DNA of 64,000 bases from Longispora fulva (GTDB taxonomy: Bacteria > Actinomycetota > Actinomycetes > Mycobacteriales > Micromonosporaceae), in NCBI RefSeq assembly GCF_015751905.1, contig NZ_JADOUF010000001.1:7874001-7938000 (forward strand), in the 5' to 3' direction. Positions 1 through 9,732 of this stretch are shown piece after piece (position 1 is the stretch's first letter; each line of letters begins with the position of its first letter). Made by a program: the position numbers and the translations under genes. Below the pieces are notes generated by a model, which saw nothing but the letters and a program-made list of their open reading frames with translations, had not been told where the DNA came from and searched no databases.

Positions 1-342
1 GACGCGAACCACGCGCAGGAGCTGCGGACGGCGTTGGAGGCCGTGACCACGGTGGACAGCGGCACCGGGCGCTCGGCGGCGATCTCCGGCTTCCGGGTCG
101 CAGGCAAGACGGGCACCGGCGCGTTCAACGGCAACTACCGGCAGTACGAGGTGCAGTCGTTCATCGGCATGGCCCCGGCGGAGAACCCGCGGTTCGTCGC
201 GGCGGTGTTCACCTACACGCCCGGCAAGGAGGGCAGTTCGATCTGCGGGTCGGTGTTCAAGGATGTGATGAGCTTTACGCTCCGTAAGTACGGAGTGCCC
301 CCGAGTGGAGTAAATCCACCAGAGTTCGTGTTACACGGATAA
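1..342 (+). CDS. ftsI: FtsI-type peptidoglycan transpeptidase (PBP), C-terminal fragment
   Basis: This is the 3' end of a class B penicillin-binding protein; the reading frame is open from base 1, so the start lies outside the window. The KTGT box of the transpeptidase active site is at 106-117, followed by the usual strand with FIGMAPAENPRF. About 113 residues remain. FtsI crosslinks septal peptidoglycan on the outer face of the membrane together with FtsW. It sits directly upstream of murE, the normal dcw order. The tail after the catalytic domain is short. Identity as FtsI rather than another PBP rests on the KTGT box plus the neighbours. Confidence 0.9.
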   Translation, partial: DANHAQELRTALEAVTTVDSGTGRSAAISGFRVAGKTGTGAFNGNYRQYEVQSFIGMAPAENPRFVAAVFTYTPGKEGSSICGSVFKDVMSFTLRKYGVPPSGVNPPEFVLHG

Positions 343-404
343 AACGCCGTGCGGAGGAGATCACGCCGGGCGTGGTGGTGCGTCGGGCCACGGACCGGTG
401 CGGG

Positions 405-418
405 TAGGGTACGGGGCC
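405..418 (+). promoter_or_regulatory. candidate leaderless promoter of murE
   Basis: A TAGGGT hexamer (405-410) ends 8 bases before the GTG at 419, and no Shine-Dalgarno sequence lies in between. This spacing is what leaderless actinobacterial genes show. No clear -35 box is seen. The 76-base gap after ftsI is the only break in the run ftsI to murC large enough for a promoter. Confidence 0.45.
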
Positions 419-1912
419 GTGCCAGGCTACCCACGACCTGAGAACGTCCGACCTCTTCCGCTGGCGGATCTCGCCGCGCTGGTCGGCGCGAAGGTCCCCG
501 AAAACCCCCAGGTCACGGGCGTGACCCTCGCCAGCTCGGAGGTGCGCCCCGGTGATCTGTACGCGGCGCTGCCGGGTGCCAGACGCCACGGCGCGGAGTT
601 CCTCGCCGAGGCGCGCGCTGCCGGTGCCGTGGCGGTGCTGACCGACGCCGCCGGCGCGGACCGGGCCGCCGAGCAGGGCCTGCCGGCCCTCGTGGTGCCC
701 GACCCGCGCGCGGTGCTCGGCACGGTGTCGGCCCGGGTGTACGGCGACCCGAGCTCCCGGCTCCTGATGCTCGGCGTGACGGGTACGGCCGGCAAGACGT
801 CGACCTCCTACCTCCTCGAGTCGGGCCTGCGCGCCGCCGGCCACGTGACCGGCATGATCGGCACCGTGGAGACCCGGCTCGGCGACGAGGTGATCGCCAG
901 CGCCCGCACCACCCCGGAGGCCCCGGACCTCCAGGCCCTGCTGGCCCGCGCCGTGCAGCGCGGCGTGACGGCGGTGGCGATGGAGGTGTCCAGCCACGCG
1001 CTGAAGCTCGGCAGGGTCGAGGGCGTGCGGTACGCGGTCGGCGGCTACATCAACTTCGGCATGGACCACCTGGACCTGCACCTGACCGTCGAGGACTACT
1101 TCGCGTCGAAGGCGAAGCTGTTCGACGGCCGCTCGGCCCGCGCGGTGCTCAACCACGACGACCCGGCCCTGAAGTCGCTGGTCGACGAGGACACGGTCAC
1201 GTTCTCCGCGACCGGGAACACGGACGCGACGTGGTACGCCACCGACGTCGCCGGCGAGGGCTACGAGCAGACCTTCACGGCCGTGGGCCCGGCCGGACCG
1301 GTGCCGGCCGGGGTGCGCCTGCCGGGGCGTCACAACGTGGCCAACGCGCTGCTGGCGATCGCGATGCTGGTGGAGGCCGGGGTGGACCCCACGGTGGCCG
1401 CGGACGGCGTCGCCGCGTGTACCGGGGTGGCCGGCCGCCTGGAGCTGGTCGTGGCCGCGCCGGTCCTCGGCGTCGTGGACTACGCGCACAAGCCGGACGC
1501 GATCACCGCGGCCCTGGCGGCGCTGCGCGAGGTGACCGCCGGCCGGGTGATCTGCGTGATCGGGGCCGGCGGCGACCGGGACCGGGCCAAGCGGCCGGTG
1601 ATGGGCCACGCCGCAGCCGTCGGGGCCGACGTGGTGATCGTGACTGACGACAACCCGCGTACCGAGGACCCGGCGGTGATCCGGGCCGAGGTGATCGCCG
1701 GAATATCCGGTTCGTGCGTGGAGGTCGCCGGCCGGCGGGCCGCGATCGAGGAGGCGGTCCGGATCGCCGAGCCCGGCGACACGATCGCGCTGCTCGGCAA
1801 GGGACACGAGAAGGGCCAGGAGGTCGCTGGCGAGATCCTGCCGTTCGACGACCGGGTCGAGTTGGCGGCGGCGCTGGCCGAACGGTTCGGACACCCTGGG
1901 GGTACCCGATGA
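419..1912 (+). CDS. murE: UDP-MurNAc-tripeptide synthetase (meso-DAP adding)
   Basis: Mur ligase that adds the third stem-peptide residue to UDP-MurNAc-dipeptide in the cytoplasm using ATP. The ATP loop GTAGKTS is near residue 122, the central Mur ligase domain follows, and the DNPR motif near residue 410 is the signature of enzymes that select meso-diaminopimelate rather than lysine. A GTG at 398 is also in frame, but GTG 419 fits better: the protein then begins MPGYPRPENVRPL and is preceded by a TAGGGT hexamer, giving 497 residues, normal for MurE. Its TGA overlaps the ATG of murF (ATGA). Confidence 0.95.
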   Translation: MPGYPRPENVRPLPLADLAALVGAKVPENPQVTGVTLASSEVRPGDLYAALPGARRHGAEFLAEARAAGAVAVLTDAAGADRAAEQGLPALVVPDPRAVLGTVSARVYGDPSSRLLMLGVTGTAGKTSTSYLLESGLRAAGHVTGMIGTVETRLGDEVIASARTTPEAPDLQALLARAVQRGVTAVAMEVSSHALKLGRVEGVRYAVGGYINFGMDHLDLHLTVEDYFASKAKLFDGRSARAVLNHDDPALKSLVDEDTVTFSATGNTDATWYATDVAGEGYEQTFTAVGPAGPVPAGVRLPGRHNVANALLAIAMLVEAGVDPTVAADGVAACTGVAGRLELVVAAPVLGVVDYAHKPDAITAALAALREVTAGRVICVIGAGGDRDRAKRPVMGHAAAVGADVVIVTDDNPRTEDPAVIRAEVIAGISGSCVEVAGRRAAIEEAVRIAEPGDTIALLGKGHEKGQEVAGEILPFDDRVELAAALAERFGHPGGTR

Positions 1913-3294
1913 TCGCACTGACCCTGGCCGAGATCGCCCGGGCGGTGGAGGGCACGCTCGTCGGCGGCGACCCTGACGCCCTGGTCACCGGCCCGGTGGA
2001 GCACGACTCGCGGAAGATCGTGCCGGGCGGGCTGTTCTTCGCCTTCCCTGGCGAGAAGGTCGACGGGCACGACTTCGCGCCGGTGGCGGTGGAACGCGGG
2101 GCGGTGGCGGTGGTCGGCCAGCGGCCGGTGGACGCGCCGACGATCGTGGTCGACGACCCGCTGCGCGCGATCGGCCTGCTCGCCACCCACGTGGCGCCGC
2201 GGCTGGGGGCCACCATCGTCGGCGTGACCGGCTCCTCCGGCAAGACGACGACCAAGGACCTGATCGCGCAGCTGGTCGCGGAGCTGGGGCCGACGATCGC
2301 CCCGGCAGGCTCGCTCAACAACGAGCTGGGCCACCCGTCGACGGTGCTGCGGGCGGACGCGGACACCCGGTTCCTGGTGCTGGAGTACAGCGCGCGGCAC
2401 ATCGGGGACATCGACTACCTGTGCCGGATCGCGGGGCCCCGGATCGCGGCGGTGCTCAACGTGGGCACCTCGCACATCGGCGAGTTCGGCTCGCAGGACA
2501 ACATCGCCACCGCGAAGGGCGAGCTGGTCGAGGCGCTCCCGGACACCGGCCTGGCCATCCTGAACGCCGACGACCCCCGGGTCCGGGCGATGGCCCCGAG
2601 GACCCGCGCGCGGGTCGTGCTGGTCGGCGAGGCGGCCGACGCGGACGTGCGGGCGGCCGACGTGACGGTCGACGAGCGGGGCCGGGCCGCGTTCACCCTG
2701 GTCACGCCCGAGGGCGATGTCCGGGTTGCGCTGGGGGTGGCGGGCCGGCACCAGGTGGGCAACGTGCTGGTCGCCGCGGCCGTGGGCCGGGAGCTGGGGA
2801 TGACGCCCGCACAGCTGGGTGACATCCTGCCCCGGCTGCGACTAGTCTCCGCCAGACGGATGGACGTGTTCGACCGGCGCGACGGGGTCACGGTGATCGA
2901 CGACTCGTACAACGCGAATCCGGCATCGATGGCGGCGGCGGTGCGCGCGCTCGCCGACATGGGCGGAAGCGGGAAGCGCCGGTGCTGGGCGGTGCTGGGT
3001 TACATGGCCGAGCTGGGCGCCGAGGAGGTCCCCGGCCACCGGTCGGTGGGCCGGCTGGCCGCCGAGCTGGGCGTGGACCGGCTGGTCGCCGTGGGCGACG
3101 GTGCCGGTCCGCTCGCGGACGGCGCCGAAGAGGTGGCCGACTGGGCAGGAGAGGCTGTGCGGGTGACGGACCAGGAGGCGGCGATCGCGCTGTTGGGCGG
3201 GGCACTGCGCCCCGGTGACGTTGTGCTGGTGAAGGGCTCGCGGTACCGGACCTGGCAGGTCGCGGACGCGCTCAGGGAAGGGTTGTCGGCGTGA
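1909..3294 (+). CDS. murF: UDP-MurNAc-tripeptide:D-Ala-D-Ala ligase
   Basis: Mur ligase completing the UDP-MurNAc-pentapeptide by adding D-Ala-D-Ala. The ATP loop [10 protein letters not shown] is near residue 108, followed by the family's N-N-E-x-G region (SLNNELG) and the C-terminal domain with [11 protein letters not shown]. Start is the ATG that overlaps the murE stop (ATGA); the 461-residue product has normal MurF length. The open frame extends upstream into murE but the overlap start is the natural one. Its own stop overlaps the GTG of mraY (GTGA), so murE-murF-mraY look translationally coupled. Confidence 0.95.
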   Translation: MIALTLAEIARAVEGTLVGGDPDALVTGPVEHDSRKIVPGGLFFAFPGEKVDGHDFAPVAVERGAVAVVGQRPVDAPTIVVDDPLRAIGLLATHVAPRLGATIVGVTGSSGKTTTKDLIAQLVAELGPTIAPAGSLNNELGHPSTVLRADADTRFLVLEYSARHIGDIDYLCRIAGPRIAAVLNVGTSHIGEFGSQDNIATAKGELVEALPDTGLAILNADDPRVRAMAPRTRARVVLVGEAADADVRAADVTVDERGRAAFTLVTPEGDVRVALGVAGRHQVGNVLVAAAVGRELGMTPAQLGDILPRLRLVSARRMDVFDRRDGVTVIDDSYNANPASMAAAVRALADMGGSGKRRCWAVLGYMAELGAEEVPGHRSVGRLAAELGVDRLVAVGDGAGPLADGAEEVADWAGEAVRVTDQEAAIALLGGALRPGDVVLVKGSRYRTWQVADALREGLSA

Positions 3295-4412
3295 GGGCCG
3301 TCATCGCAGCGGCATTCGTCGCGTTCGTACTGTCCCTGTTGACCACGCCGCTCGCGGTGCGGATATTCCGGGCGCTCAAGGCCGGCCAGCCGATCCGGGA
3401 GATCGGTCCGCAGACCCACCTGGGCAAGCGGGGCACCCCGACGATGGGTGGCGTGGTCTTCATCCTGGCCACAGTGATCGCGTACGTGACCGGTCACCTG
3501 GTGCTGCTGAACATGCCGGGCAAGGAGGGCCGCTCCGACGGGTTCACGATCACGGGCCTGGTCCTGGTCGGACTGTTCGTGTGCTGCGGCCTCGTCGGCT
3601 TCCTCGACGACTGGATCAAGGTCCGGAAGAAGAACTCGGCGGGCCTGAGTAAGAAGGGCAAGCTGATCGGCCAGATCGCGGTCGGCGGCACGTTCGGCGT
3701 GATCGCGCTGAACTTCCCGCGTACCGTGCACGGCTACAAGGACTTCACGTTGACGGTGGGCAGCGAGTACCTGTCGCTGTCGCGGGACATCGACTGGCTG
3801 TACACAGGCAAGATCGCCGCGATCGTGATCTTCATCTTCGTGATCATGTCGATGTCCAACGCGGTGAACCTCACCGACGGGCTGGACGGCCTGGCCACCG
3901 GCGCGTCGATCCTGGTGCTGATGGCGTACACGATGATGGCGTTCTGGCAGTACCGGCACTGGTGCCCGGACTACCCGGCCGCCCGCTCCGGCGCGTACTG
4001 CTACGTCAGCCGCGACCCGCTGGAGATCGCGCTGGTCGGCGCGGCGGCGGCGGGCGCGCTCCTCGGCTTCCTGTGGTGGAACACCTCGCCGGCCCGGATC
4101 TTCATGGGCGACACCGGCGCGCTGGGCCTGGGCGGCCTGATCGGCGGGATGGCGATGGCCACCCGCACCGTGCTGCTGACGCCGATCCTGGGCGCGCTGT
4201 TCGTCATCATCACGATGTCGGTGGTGCTCCAGGTGATCTCGTTCCGCACCACCGGCAAGCGCATCTTCAGGATGTCGCCACTGCAGCACCACTTCGAGCT
4301 CAAGGGCTGGAGTGAGGTCAACATCGTGGTGCGGTTCTGGATCATCGCGGGGCTCGGCGTGCTCATCGCGCTGGGCGTCTTCTACTCCGACTTCCTGAGG
4401 GCGTACGGCTGA
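3291..4412 (+). CDS. mraY: phospho-MurNAc-pentapeptide translocase (lipid I synthase)
   Basis: Integral membrane enzyme transferring phospho-MurNAc-pentapeptide to undecaprenyl phosphate. About ten hydrophobic helices are visible. The Mg-binding FLDDWIKV segment, the [10 protein letters not shown] loop and the FMGDTGAL motif are all present. A loop between helices around residues 220-240 carries two cysteines (WCPDY and AYCYV) that may pair outside the cell; this is inference. Starts with GTG overlapping murF and ends in TGATG with murD. Confidence 0.95.
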   Translation: MRAVIAAAFVAFVLSLLTTPLAVRIFRALKAGQPIREIGPQTHLGKRGTPTMGGVVFILATVIAYVTGHLVLLNMPGKEGRSDGFTITGLVLVGLFVCCGLVGFLDDWIKVRKKNSAGLSKKGKLIGQIAVGGTFGVIALNFPRTVHGYKDFTLTVGSEYLSLSRDIDWLYTGKIAAIVIFIFVIMSMSNAVNLTDGLDGLATGASILVLMAYTMMAFWQYRHWCPDYPAARSGAYCYVSRDPLEIALVGAAAAGALLGFLWWNTSPARIFMGDTGALGLGGLIGGMAMATRTVLLTPILGALFVIITMSVVLQVISFRTTGKRIFRMSPLQHHFELKGWSEVNIVVRFWIIAGLGVLIALGVFYSDFLRAYG

Positions 4413-5770
4413 TGGGTTTCGAAGGACGCAGGTACCTGGTCGCCGGGGCACGGGTCGCGGGCATCGCGTCCGCCGAGGCCCTGCTCCGGCGGGGCGCGGT
4501 CGTCACGGTGGTGGACCGGTCCGCTGGCGAGTGGGTCGACCGGCTGACCACCGCGGGGGCCGAGGCGCTGGTCAGCGATGAGCCGCCGACGGACCTCCTG
4601 GACCGGGTCGACGAGATCGTGGTCTCGCCGGGCTTCCCGCCGCACCACCCGTTGGCGGTCGCGGCCCGATCCCGGGGCATCGAGGTGTACTCCGAACCCG
4701 AGCTCGCCTGGCGCCTCCGCCCGGCGGACGCCGCCCCGTGGCTCGCGGTCACCGGCACCAACGGCAAGACGACGACCACGACGATGCTGGTGTCGATCCT
4801 GCGCGCCGCCGGGCTGCGCACCGAGGCGCTCGGCAACATCGGCGTGCCCCTGGTCGACGCGGTCGCCAGCGACCTGGACGTCCTGGCCGTGGAGCTGTCC
4901 AGCTTCCAGCTGCACTGGTCGAGCACCCTGGCCCCGCACGCCGGCGCGTGGCTGAACCTGGCGGACGACCACCTGGAGTGGCACGGCGACTTCGAGCACT
5001 ACGCGACGGCGAAGAAGGCCGTGTGGCGCGGCCCGGTCGCGGTCGGCAACCTCGACGACCCGTACGTCGCCCGGGAGCTGCGCGCGCACGAGGGCCGGAC
5101 GATCGGGTTCACCCTCGACGCGCCCCGGCAGGGCAACCTCGGCGTCGTCGAGCACATGCTGATCGACCGGATCGGGGACGGAGACGCGCACGAGATCGCC
5201 GTGCTCGACGACGTGAAGCCGTCCGGCCCGCACAACGTGGCCAACGCGCTGGCCGCCGCGGCCCTGGCCCTCGCGCACGGCGTGGACCGGGAGGCCATCC
5301 GGGCCGGGCTGTCCGGCTACGTCCCCGAGCCGCACCGCAACGCCCCGGTGGCCACCGTCGACGGCGTGCTCTACGTGGACGACAGCAAGGCCACCAACCC
5401 GCACGCGGCGTACGCGTCGCTGCGGTCGTACCCGAAGGTGGTCTGGGTCGCCGGCGGTCAGCTCAAGGGCGTGGACGTCGACGACCTGGTCGCGGCGGTC
5501 GCCGGCCGGCTGTCGGGCGCGGTGCTGATCGGGGTCGATCGGGCGGAGCTGGCCGACGCGCTGGCGCGACACGCCCCGGACGTCCCGGTCGTCGATGTGC
5601 CGAGGACCGATGATGGGGCCATGGCGGAGGCGGTGACGGCGGCGGCGCGGCTGGCCCGGCCGGGGGACACCGTGCTGCTCGCGCCCGCGGCGGCCTCCCT
5701 GGACATGTACACCAGCTACGCGGCCCGTGGCGCGGCGTTCGAGACCGCGGTAAGGGGACTGCGGCAGTGA
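4412..5770 (+). CDS. murD: UDP-MurNAc-L-alanine:D-glutamate ligase
   Basis: Mur ligase adding D-glutamate to UDP-MurNAc-L-Ala. It has an N-terminal Rossmann-like UDP-binding domain, the ATP loop GTNGKTTTTTM near residue 115, and the C-terminal domain with YVDDSKATNPHA. The 452-residue length is typical. ATG overlaps the mraY stop by one base (TGATG), and the stop overlaps the ftsW GTG (GTGA). No anomaly seen. Confidence 0.95.
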   Translation: MGFEGRRYLVAGARVAGIASAEALLRRGAVVTVVDRSAGEWVDRLTTAGAEALVSDEPPTDLLDRVDEIVVSPGFPPHHPLAVAARSRGIEVYSEPELAWRLRPADAAPWLAVTGTNGKTTTTTMLVSILRAAGLRTEALGNIGVPLVDAVASDLDVLAVELSSFQLHWSSTLAPHAGAWLNLADDHLEWHGDFEHYATAKKAVWRGPVAVGNLDDPYVARELRAHEGRTIGFTLDAPRQGNLGVVEHMLIDRIGDGDAHEIAVLDDVKPSGPHNVANALAAAALALAHGVDREAIRAGLSGYVPEPHRNAPVATVDGVLYVDDSKATNPHAAYASLRSYPKVVWVAGGQLKGVDVDDLVAAVAGRLSGAVLIGVDRAELADALARHAPDVPVVDVPRTDDGAMAEAVTAAARLARPGDTVLLAPAAASLDMYTSYAARGAAFETAVRGLRQ

Positions 5771-7101
5771 CGGCCCCGCGGCCGGCCACCAGCCCCCTGG
5801 CGGCGCTGCGCGGGCTGCTGTCGCGGCCCCTGGCCTCCTACTATCTCCTCCTGTCCAGCGTCGGCCTGCTGGTCGCGATCGGCCTCGTCATGGTGTTCTC
5901 CGCGACCGGGGTCGACTCGTTCAAGGACACGGGCAACTCGTTCGCCGTGGTGGCCAAGCAGAGCATGTGGGCGCTGCTGGGGCTCGTCGGCTTCTGGCTG
6001 TTCCAGCGGCTGCCGGTGAACACGTACCGGTCGGTGGGCACGGTCCTGATCGCCATCGCCATCCCGGTGCAGCTGTTCATGCTCATCGGCGGCGAGATGG
6101 CGGGCAAGCTGGCGTTCGGCGGGATCTCGGTCGACGAGAAGGCCAACTGGCTGCACGTCGGGGCCTTCCAGGTGCAGCCGGCGGAGTTCGCGAAGCTGGC
6201 CCTGTTGCTGTGGGGCGCGGAGATCCTGGTCCGCAAACGCGAGCTGCTCGGCGACCTCAAGGAGCTGATGGTCCCGCTGTTCCCGGTGGCCGGCGTGCTG
6301 CTGGCCCTGATCGGCTACCACGACCTGGGCACCATGCTCTCGCTGCTCACCATCTTCGGCGCGCTGCTGTGGATCGGCGGGGTCCGGACCAGGATCCTGG
6401 GCCTGCTGCTCGGGGTCGCGGTCGTCGGGGTGCTGGTGCTCATCTTCGTGGGCAACGAGTACCGGGGCGCGCGGCTGAGCTCGTTCCTGCACCCGGAGCT
6501 GGTGAAGAACACCGACGGTTTCCAGGCCATGCAGTCCTACTACGCGATCAGCAACGGCGGCTGGTTCGGCGTCGGCCTGGGTGCCGGCAGCCTGAAGTGG
6601 GGCTACCTGCCCGAGTCCGCCAACGACTTCATCTACGCCGTGATCGCCGAGGAGCTGGGCGTCGTCGGCTGCATGGTGGTGCTGGCCCTGTTCGCGGTCC
6701 TCACGTACGCGGGTCTGCGGATCGCCCGCCGGGTGACGGACCCGTTCCGCCGGCTGGGGGCCGGGGCGGCCACGATCTGGCTGGCCGGCCAGGCGATCCT
6801 GAACATCGGGGTCGTGATCGGCCTGGTGCCCATCACGGGCGTGACGCTGCCGTTCATCTCGGCCGGCGGCAGTTCGCTGGTGGTGTCGCTGGCGACGGTG
6901 GGCATGCTCGCCTCGTTCGCCAGGGCCGAGCCGGACGCCGCCGCGGCGCTGCACGCCAGGCCGCCGGGCAAGTGGGGCCGGATACTCTGGGCACCGCTGC
7001 CGCCTCTGACCTCCGCCGGGCAGCCCGAGCGGCGGGGGGACGGCGGGGTCACCCGCCCCCGGCAGCGCAGCGGTTCGACATCGCAGGGCCGATCGAAGTG
7101 A
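5767..7101 (+). CDS. ftsW: SEDS peptidoglycan glycosyltransferase FtsW
   Basis: Septal lipid II polymerase of the SEDS family working with FtsI. Roughly ten membrane helices are visible, with conserved SEDS stretches such as QPAEFAKL, the YHDLGTML segment, and PESANDFIYAVIAEELG toward the C-terminus, then PFISAGGSSL. A hydrophilic tail of about 65 residues rich in Arg, Gly and Pro follows the last helix; such tails contact FtsZ or FtsI in actinobacteria (known for the family, not shown here). GTG start overlaps the murD stop. Confidence 0.95.
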   Translation: MTAPRPATSPLAALRGLLSRPLASYYLLLSSVGLLVAIGLVMVFSATGVDSFKDTGNSFAVVAKQSMWALLGLVGFWLFQRLPVNTYRSVGTVLIAIAIPVQLFMLIGGEMAGKLAFGGISVDEKANWLHVGAFQVQPAEFAKLALLLWGAEILVRKRELLGDLKELMVPLFPVAGVLLALIGYHDLGTMLSLLTIFGALLWIGGVRTRILGLLLGVAVVGVLVLIFVGNEYRGARLSSFLHPELVKNTDGFQAMQSYYAISNGGWFGVGLGAGSLKWGYLPESANDFIYAVIAEELGVVGCMVVLALFAVLTYAGLRIARRVTDPFRRLGAGAATIWLAGQAILNIGVVIGLVPITGVTLPFISAGGSSLVVSLATVGMLASFARAEPDAAAALHARPPGKWGRILWAPLPPLTSAGQPERRGDGGVTRPRQRSGSTSQGRSK

Positions 7102-7111
7102 AGGACAGCGC

Positions 7112-8230
7112 ATGAGGTCAGTGGTTCTCGCCGGTGGCGGCACCGGGGGACACATCTATCCGTTGCTCGCGTTCGCCGACTGCCTGCGGCGGTATGATCC
7201 GAACATCAAGATCACCTGCTTGGGCACGCCGCGCGGGCTGGAGAACGAGATCATCCCCGCCGCCGGGTACGACCTGCGGAACGTGCCCGCCTACCAGCTG
7301 CCGCGTTCGGTGAACGTCGACCTGCTCAAGACCGCGCCCCGGATGTACCGGGCGATGCGGGCCACCCGCGCGATCCTCGACGAGGTACACGCCGAGATCG
7401 TGGTTGGTTTCGGTGGCTATGTCTCCGTCCCGGCCTATCTGGCCGCGTGGCGCCGGCACACCCCGACCGTGATCCACGAGGTCAACGTGCCGCCGGGCGT
7501 CGCGAACAAGATGGGCATGAAGATCGGCGGGCACATCGCGCTCGGCTTCCCGGCCCAGCTCAAGGTCCCGTCCCTGGCCGGTGGCCGGGTCGTCGGGGTG
7601 CCGCTGCGGACGTCGATCACCCGGCTGGACCGGGCCGCCCGGCGCGCCGAGGCCCGCGCGCACTTCGGCCTCGACCCCGACCGGCCCACCCTGTTCGTGT
7701 TCGGCGCCTCGCAGGGCGCCCGGCAGATCAACCTGGCCATGGCCGGGGCGGCGAAGGCCGTCACGTCCGCCGGGTTCCAGGTCCTGCACATCACCGGGGC
7801 CCGCCAGGACGAGCCGGTGGAGATCCCGACCGGCCTGGACGCGCCGTACGTGACGGTGGAGTTCCTCAAGGAGATGGAGCTGGGGTACGCCGCCGCGGAC
7901 CTGGTCCTGTCCCGGGGCGGCGCGATGACCTGCGCCGAGGTCGCGGCCCTCGGGCTGCCCACCATCTACGTGCCCCTGCCGTTCGGCAACGGCGAGCAGC
8001 GCCGCAACGCGCTGCCGGTCGTCGAGGCCGGCGGCGGCATCCTCGTGGACAACGCCGACTGCGTGCCCGCCTGGATCGAGGCGAACGTCATCCCGCTGCT
8101 CGGCGACCGGGCCCGGCTCGACGCGATGAGCGCCGCCGCCGCCGGCTACGGCCGCCGCGACGGCGACGAGGCCCTGCTGTCCTACGTCCAGGAGATCCTC
8201 GCCACCGCGTCGAGCGGGAGCGCAGCATGA
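7112..8230 (+). CDS. murG: lipid II synthase, UDP-GlcNAc transferase
   Basis: GT28 glycosyltransferase at the inner membrane face that adds GlcNAc to lipid I. The glycine-rich GGGTGGH loop is at residues 8-14. The second Rossmann domain has FGASQGARQIN and the nucleotide-sugar site LSRGGAMTCAE with PFGNGEQRRNA. Length 372 is normal. Ten bases separate it from ftsW. Its stop overlaps a 14-codon ORF (8227-8271) that leads into murC. Confidence 0.95.
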   Translation: MRSVVLAGGGTGGHIYPLLAFADCLRRYDPNIKITCLGTPRGLENEIIPAAGYDLRNVPAYQLPRSVNVDLLKTAPRMYRAMRATRAILDEVHAEIVVGFGGYVSVPAYLAAWRRHTPTVIHEVNVPPGVANKMGMKIGGHIALGFPAQLKVPSLAGGRVVGVPLRTSITRLDRAARRAEARAHFGLDPDRPTLFVFGASQGARQINLAMAGAAKAVTSAGFQVLHITGARQDEPVEIPTGLDAPYVTVEFLKEMELGYAAADLVLSRGGAMTCAEVAALGLPTIYVPLPFGNGEQRRNALPVVEAGGGILVDNADCVPAWIEANVIPLLGDRARLDAMSAAAAGYGRRDGDEALLSYVQEILATASSGSAA

Positions 8231-8271
8231 GGGTCGTCGAGCTGTCGAGCGCACAGGATGGTGCAGCGTGA
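8227..8271 (+). CDS. 14-codon ORF bridging murG and murC
   Basis: ATG overlaps the murG stop (ATGA) and the TGA overlaps the murC GTG (GTGA), so ribosomes could pass through without a gap. The product would be MRVVELSSAQDGAA. A GGGAG six bases before its ATG could serve as ribosome binding site. It may be only a coupling device with no function for the peptide. No family is recognised, and chance is possible. Confidence 0.35.
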   Translation: MRVVELSSAQDGAA

Positions 8272-9731
8272 AGTCCCTGATCGACGACGGAGTCACCGCC
8301 GAGGACCTCGGCCGGGTCCACCTGATCGGCATCGGCGGGGTCGGCATGAGCGGCCTGGCCCGCCTGCTGCTCACCCGGGGCGTGCCGACGTCTGGCAGCG
8401 AGCTGCGCGAGTGGCCGTCGCTGGTCGGCCTGCGCGCCCTCGGCGGCGTGATCCACATGGCGCACGTCGCGGAGAACCTGCGTGACGTCGACACCGTGGT
8501 CTACTCCACGGCCATCCCCGACGACCACCTCGAACTCGTCGAGGCCCGCCGGCTGGGCCTGCGGATCCTGCACCGTTCCGAGGCCCTGGCGGCCACGATG
8601 ACGGGCCGCAAGACGATCGCGGTGGCGGGCACCCACGGCAAGACCACCACGACGTCCATGACGACGCTGATCCTGCAGCACTGCGGGCAGGACCCGTCGT
8701 TCTGCATCGGCGGGGAGAGCTCCGAGGCCGGCTCCAACGGCCACCACGGCACCGGCGACTACTTCGTCGCCGAGGCCGACGAGAGCGACAGATCCTTTCT
8801 GCGGTACCGGCCGCACGTCTCCCTCGTCACCAACATCGACGCCGACCACCTCAACACGTACGGTGACCTGGACGGGCTGACCGAGGGATTCGCCGAGTTC
8901 TGCCGGCAGACCACCCCGGACGGCTTCGTGGTGACCTGCGCGGACGACGTCCGGTGCCGGGGCCTGGCCGAGCGGCTGCGCGCCGAGGGCCGCAGGGTCT
9001 ACACCTACGGCGAGGCCGACGACGCGGACCTGCGGATCTCCGACGTCACCTCCGACTCCTCGGGCGCGCGCTACCTGGCCTGGCTGGACGGCGAGCCGCT
9101 CGGCGAGATCACGGTGCCCACCCCGGGCCACCACATGGCGCTGAACTCCGCGGCGGCCGTGCTCACCGCGCTCCGCCTCGGCCTGCACGCCACCTGCGTG
9201 GTGGAGGGCCTGGCGGCCTTCCCCGGGGTGCGCCGCCGGTTCGAGCTCAAGGGCACCGCCGACGGCGTCCGGGTCTACGACGAGTACGCCTACCACCCGA
9301 CCTCGATGGACGCGGCGCTGCGTACCCTGCGCGGGGTCGCCGGGGCCGGCCGGCTGATCGTGGTCTTCCAGCCCTACCGGGTGTACCGCACCCGCGACTT
9401 CCAGACCGAGATCGCCGCGGCGCTGTCCCTGGCCGACGAGGCCGTTGTGATGGAGGTGTTCGGCCCCGGCGAGGTCCGCGAACCGGGTGAGGGCGGCGCG
9501 GCGCTGACCCGCGCGGTCGCGCTCGACGAGGACCGCAAGGTGTTCGTGCCGTCCTGGTCGGACGTGCCGGCCGAGGTGGCCCGCCGGGCCCGGCAGGGCG
9601 ACGTGGTCGTGACCATGGGCGCGCCGCCGATCTCGCTGCTCGGCGACGAACTGCTCGCGGCGCTGTCCACCCGGGGCGCCGACCCGGACAGCGACGCCGG
9701 CCCGGGCGCGGGTCCCGGATCCGGGGCCTGA
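8268..9731 (+). CDS. murC: UDP-MurNAc:amino acid ligase MurC
   Basis: First Mur ligase, charging UDP-MurNAc with L-Ala (or Gly in some Micromonosporaceae; the sequence does not tell). It has the UDP-binding GIGGVGMSGLA near the N-terminus, the ATP loop GTHGKTTTTSM near residue 121, an EADESDRS motif, and DEYAYHPTSM in the C-terminal domain. The last 15 residues are a Gly/Pro/Asp/Ala-rich tail. The 487-residue length fits. GTG start overlaps the stop of the preceding 14-codon ORF. Confidence 0.95.
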   Translation: MKSLIDDGVTAEDLGRVHLIGIGGVGMSGLARLLLTRGVPTSGSELREWPSLVGLRALGGVIHMAHVAENLRDVDTVVYSTAIPDDHLELVEARRLGLRILHRSEALAATMTGRKTIAVAGTHGKTTTTSMTTLILQHCGQDPSFCIGGESSEAGSNGHHGTGDYFVAEADESDRSFLRYRPHVSLVTNIDADHLNTYGDLDGLTEGFAEFCRQTTPDGFVVTCADDVRCRGLAERLRAEGRRVYTYGEADDADLRISDVTSDSSGARYLAWLDGEPLGEITVPTPGHHMALNSAAAVLTALRLGLHATCVVEGLAAFPGVRRRFELKGTADGVRVYDEYAYHPTSMDAALRTLRGVAGAGRLIVVFQPYRVYRTRDFQTEIAAALSLADEAVVMEVFGPGEVREPGEGGAALTRAVALDEDRKVFVPSWSDVPAEVARRARQGDVVVTMGAPPISLLGDELLAALSTRGADPDSDAGPGAGPGSGA

Positions 9732-9732
9732 C

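Noticed and set aside
398-418. GTG 398 as murE start
   Set aside because: It would include the TAGGGT promoter box in the coding region; GTG 419 matches the usual N-terminus.
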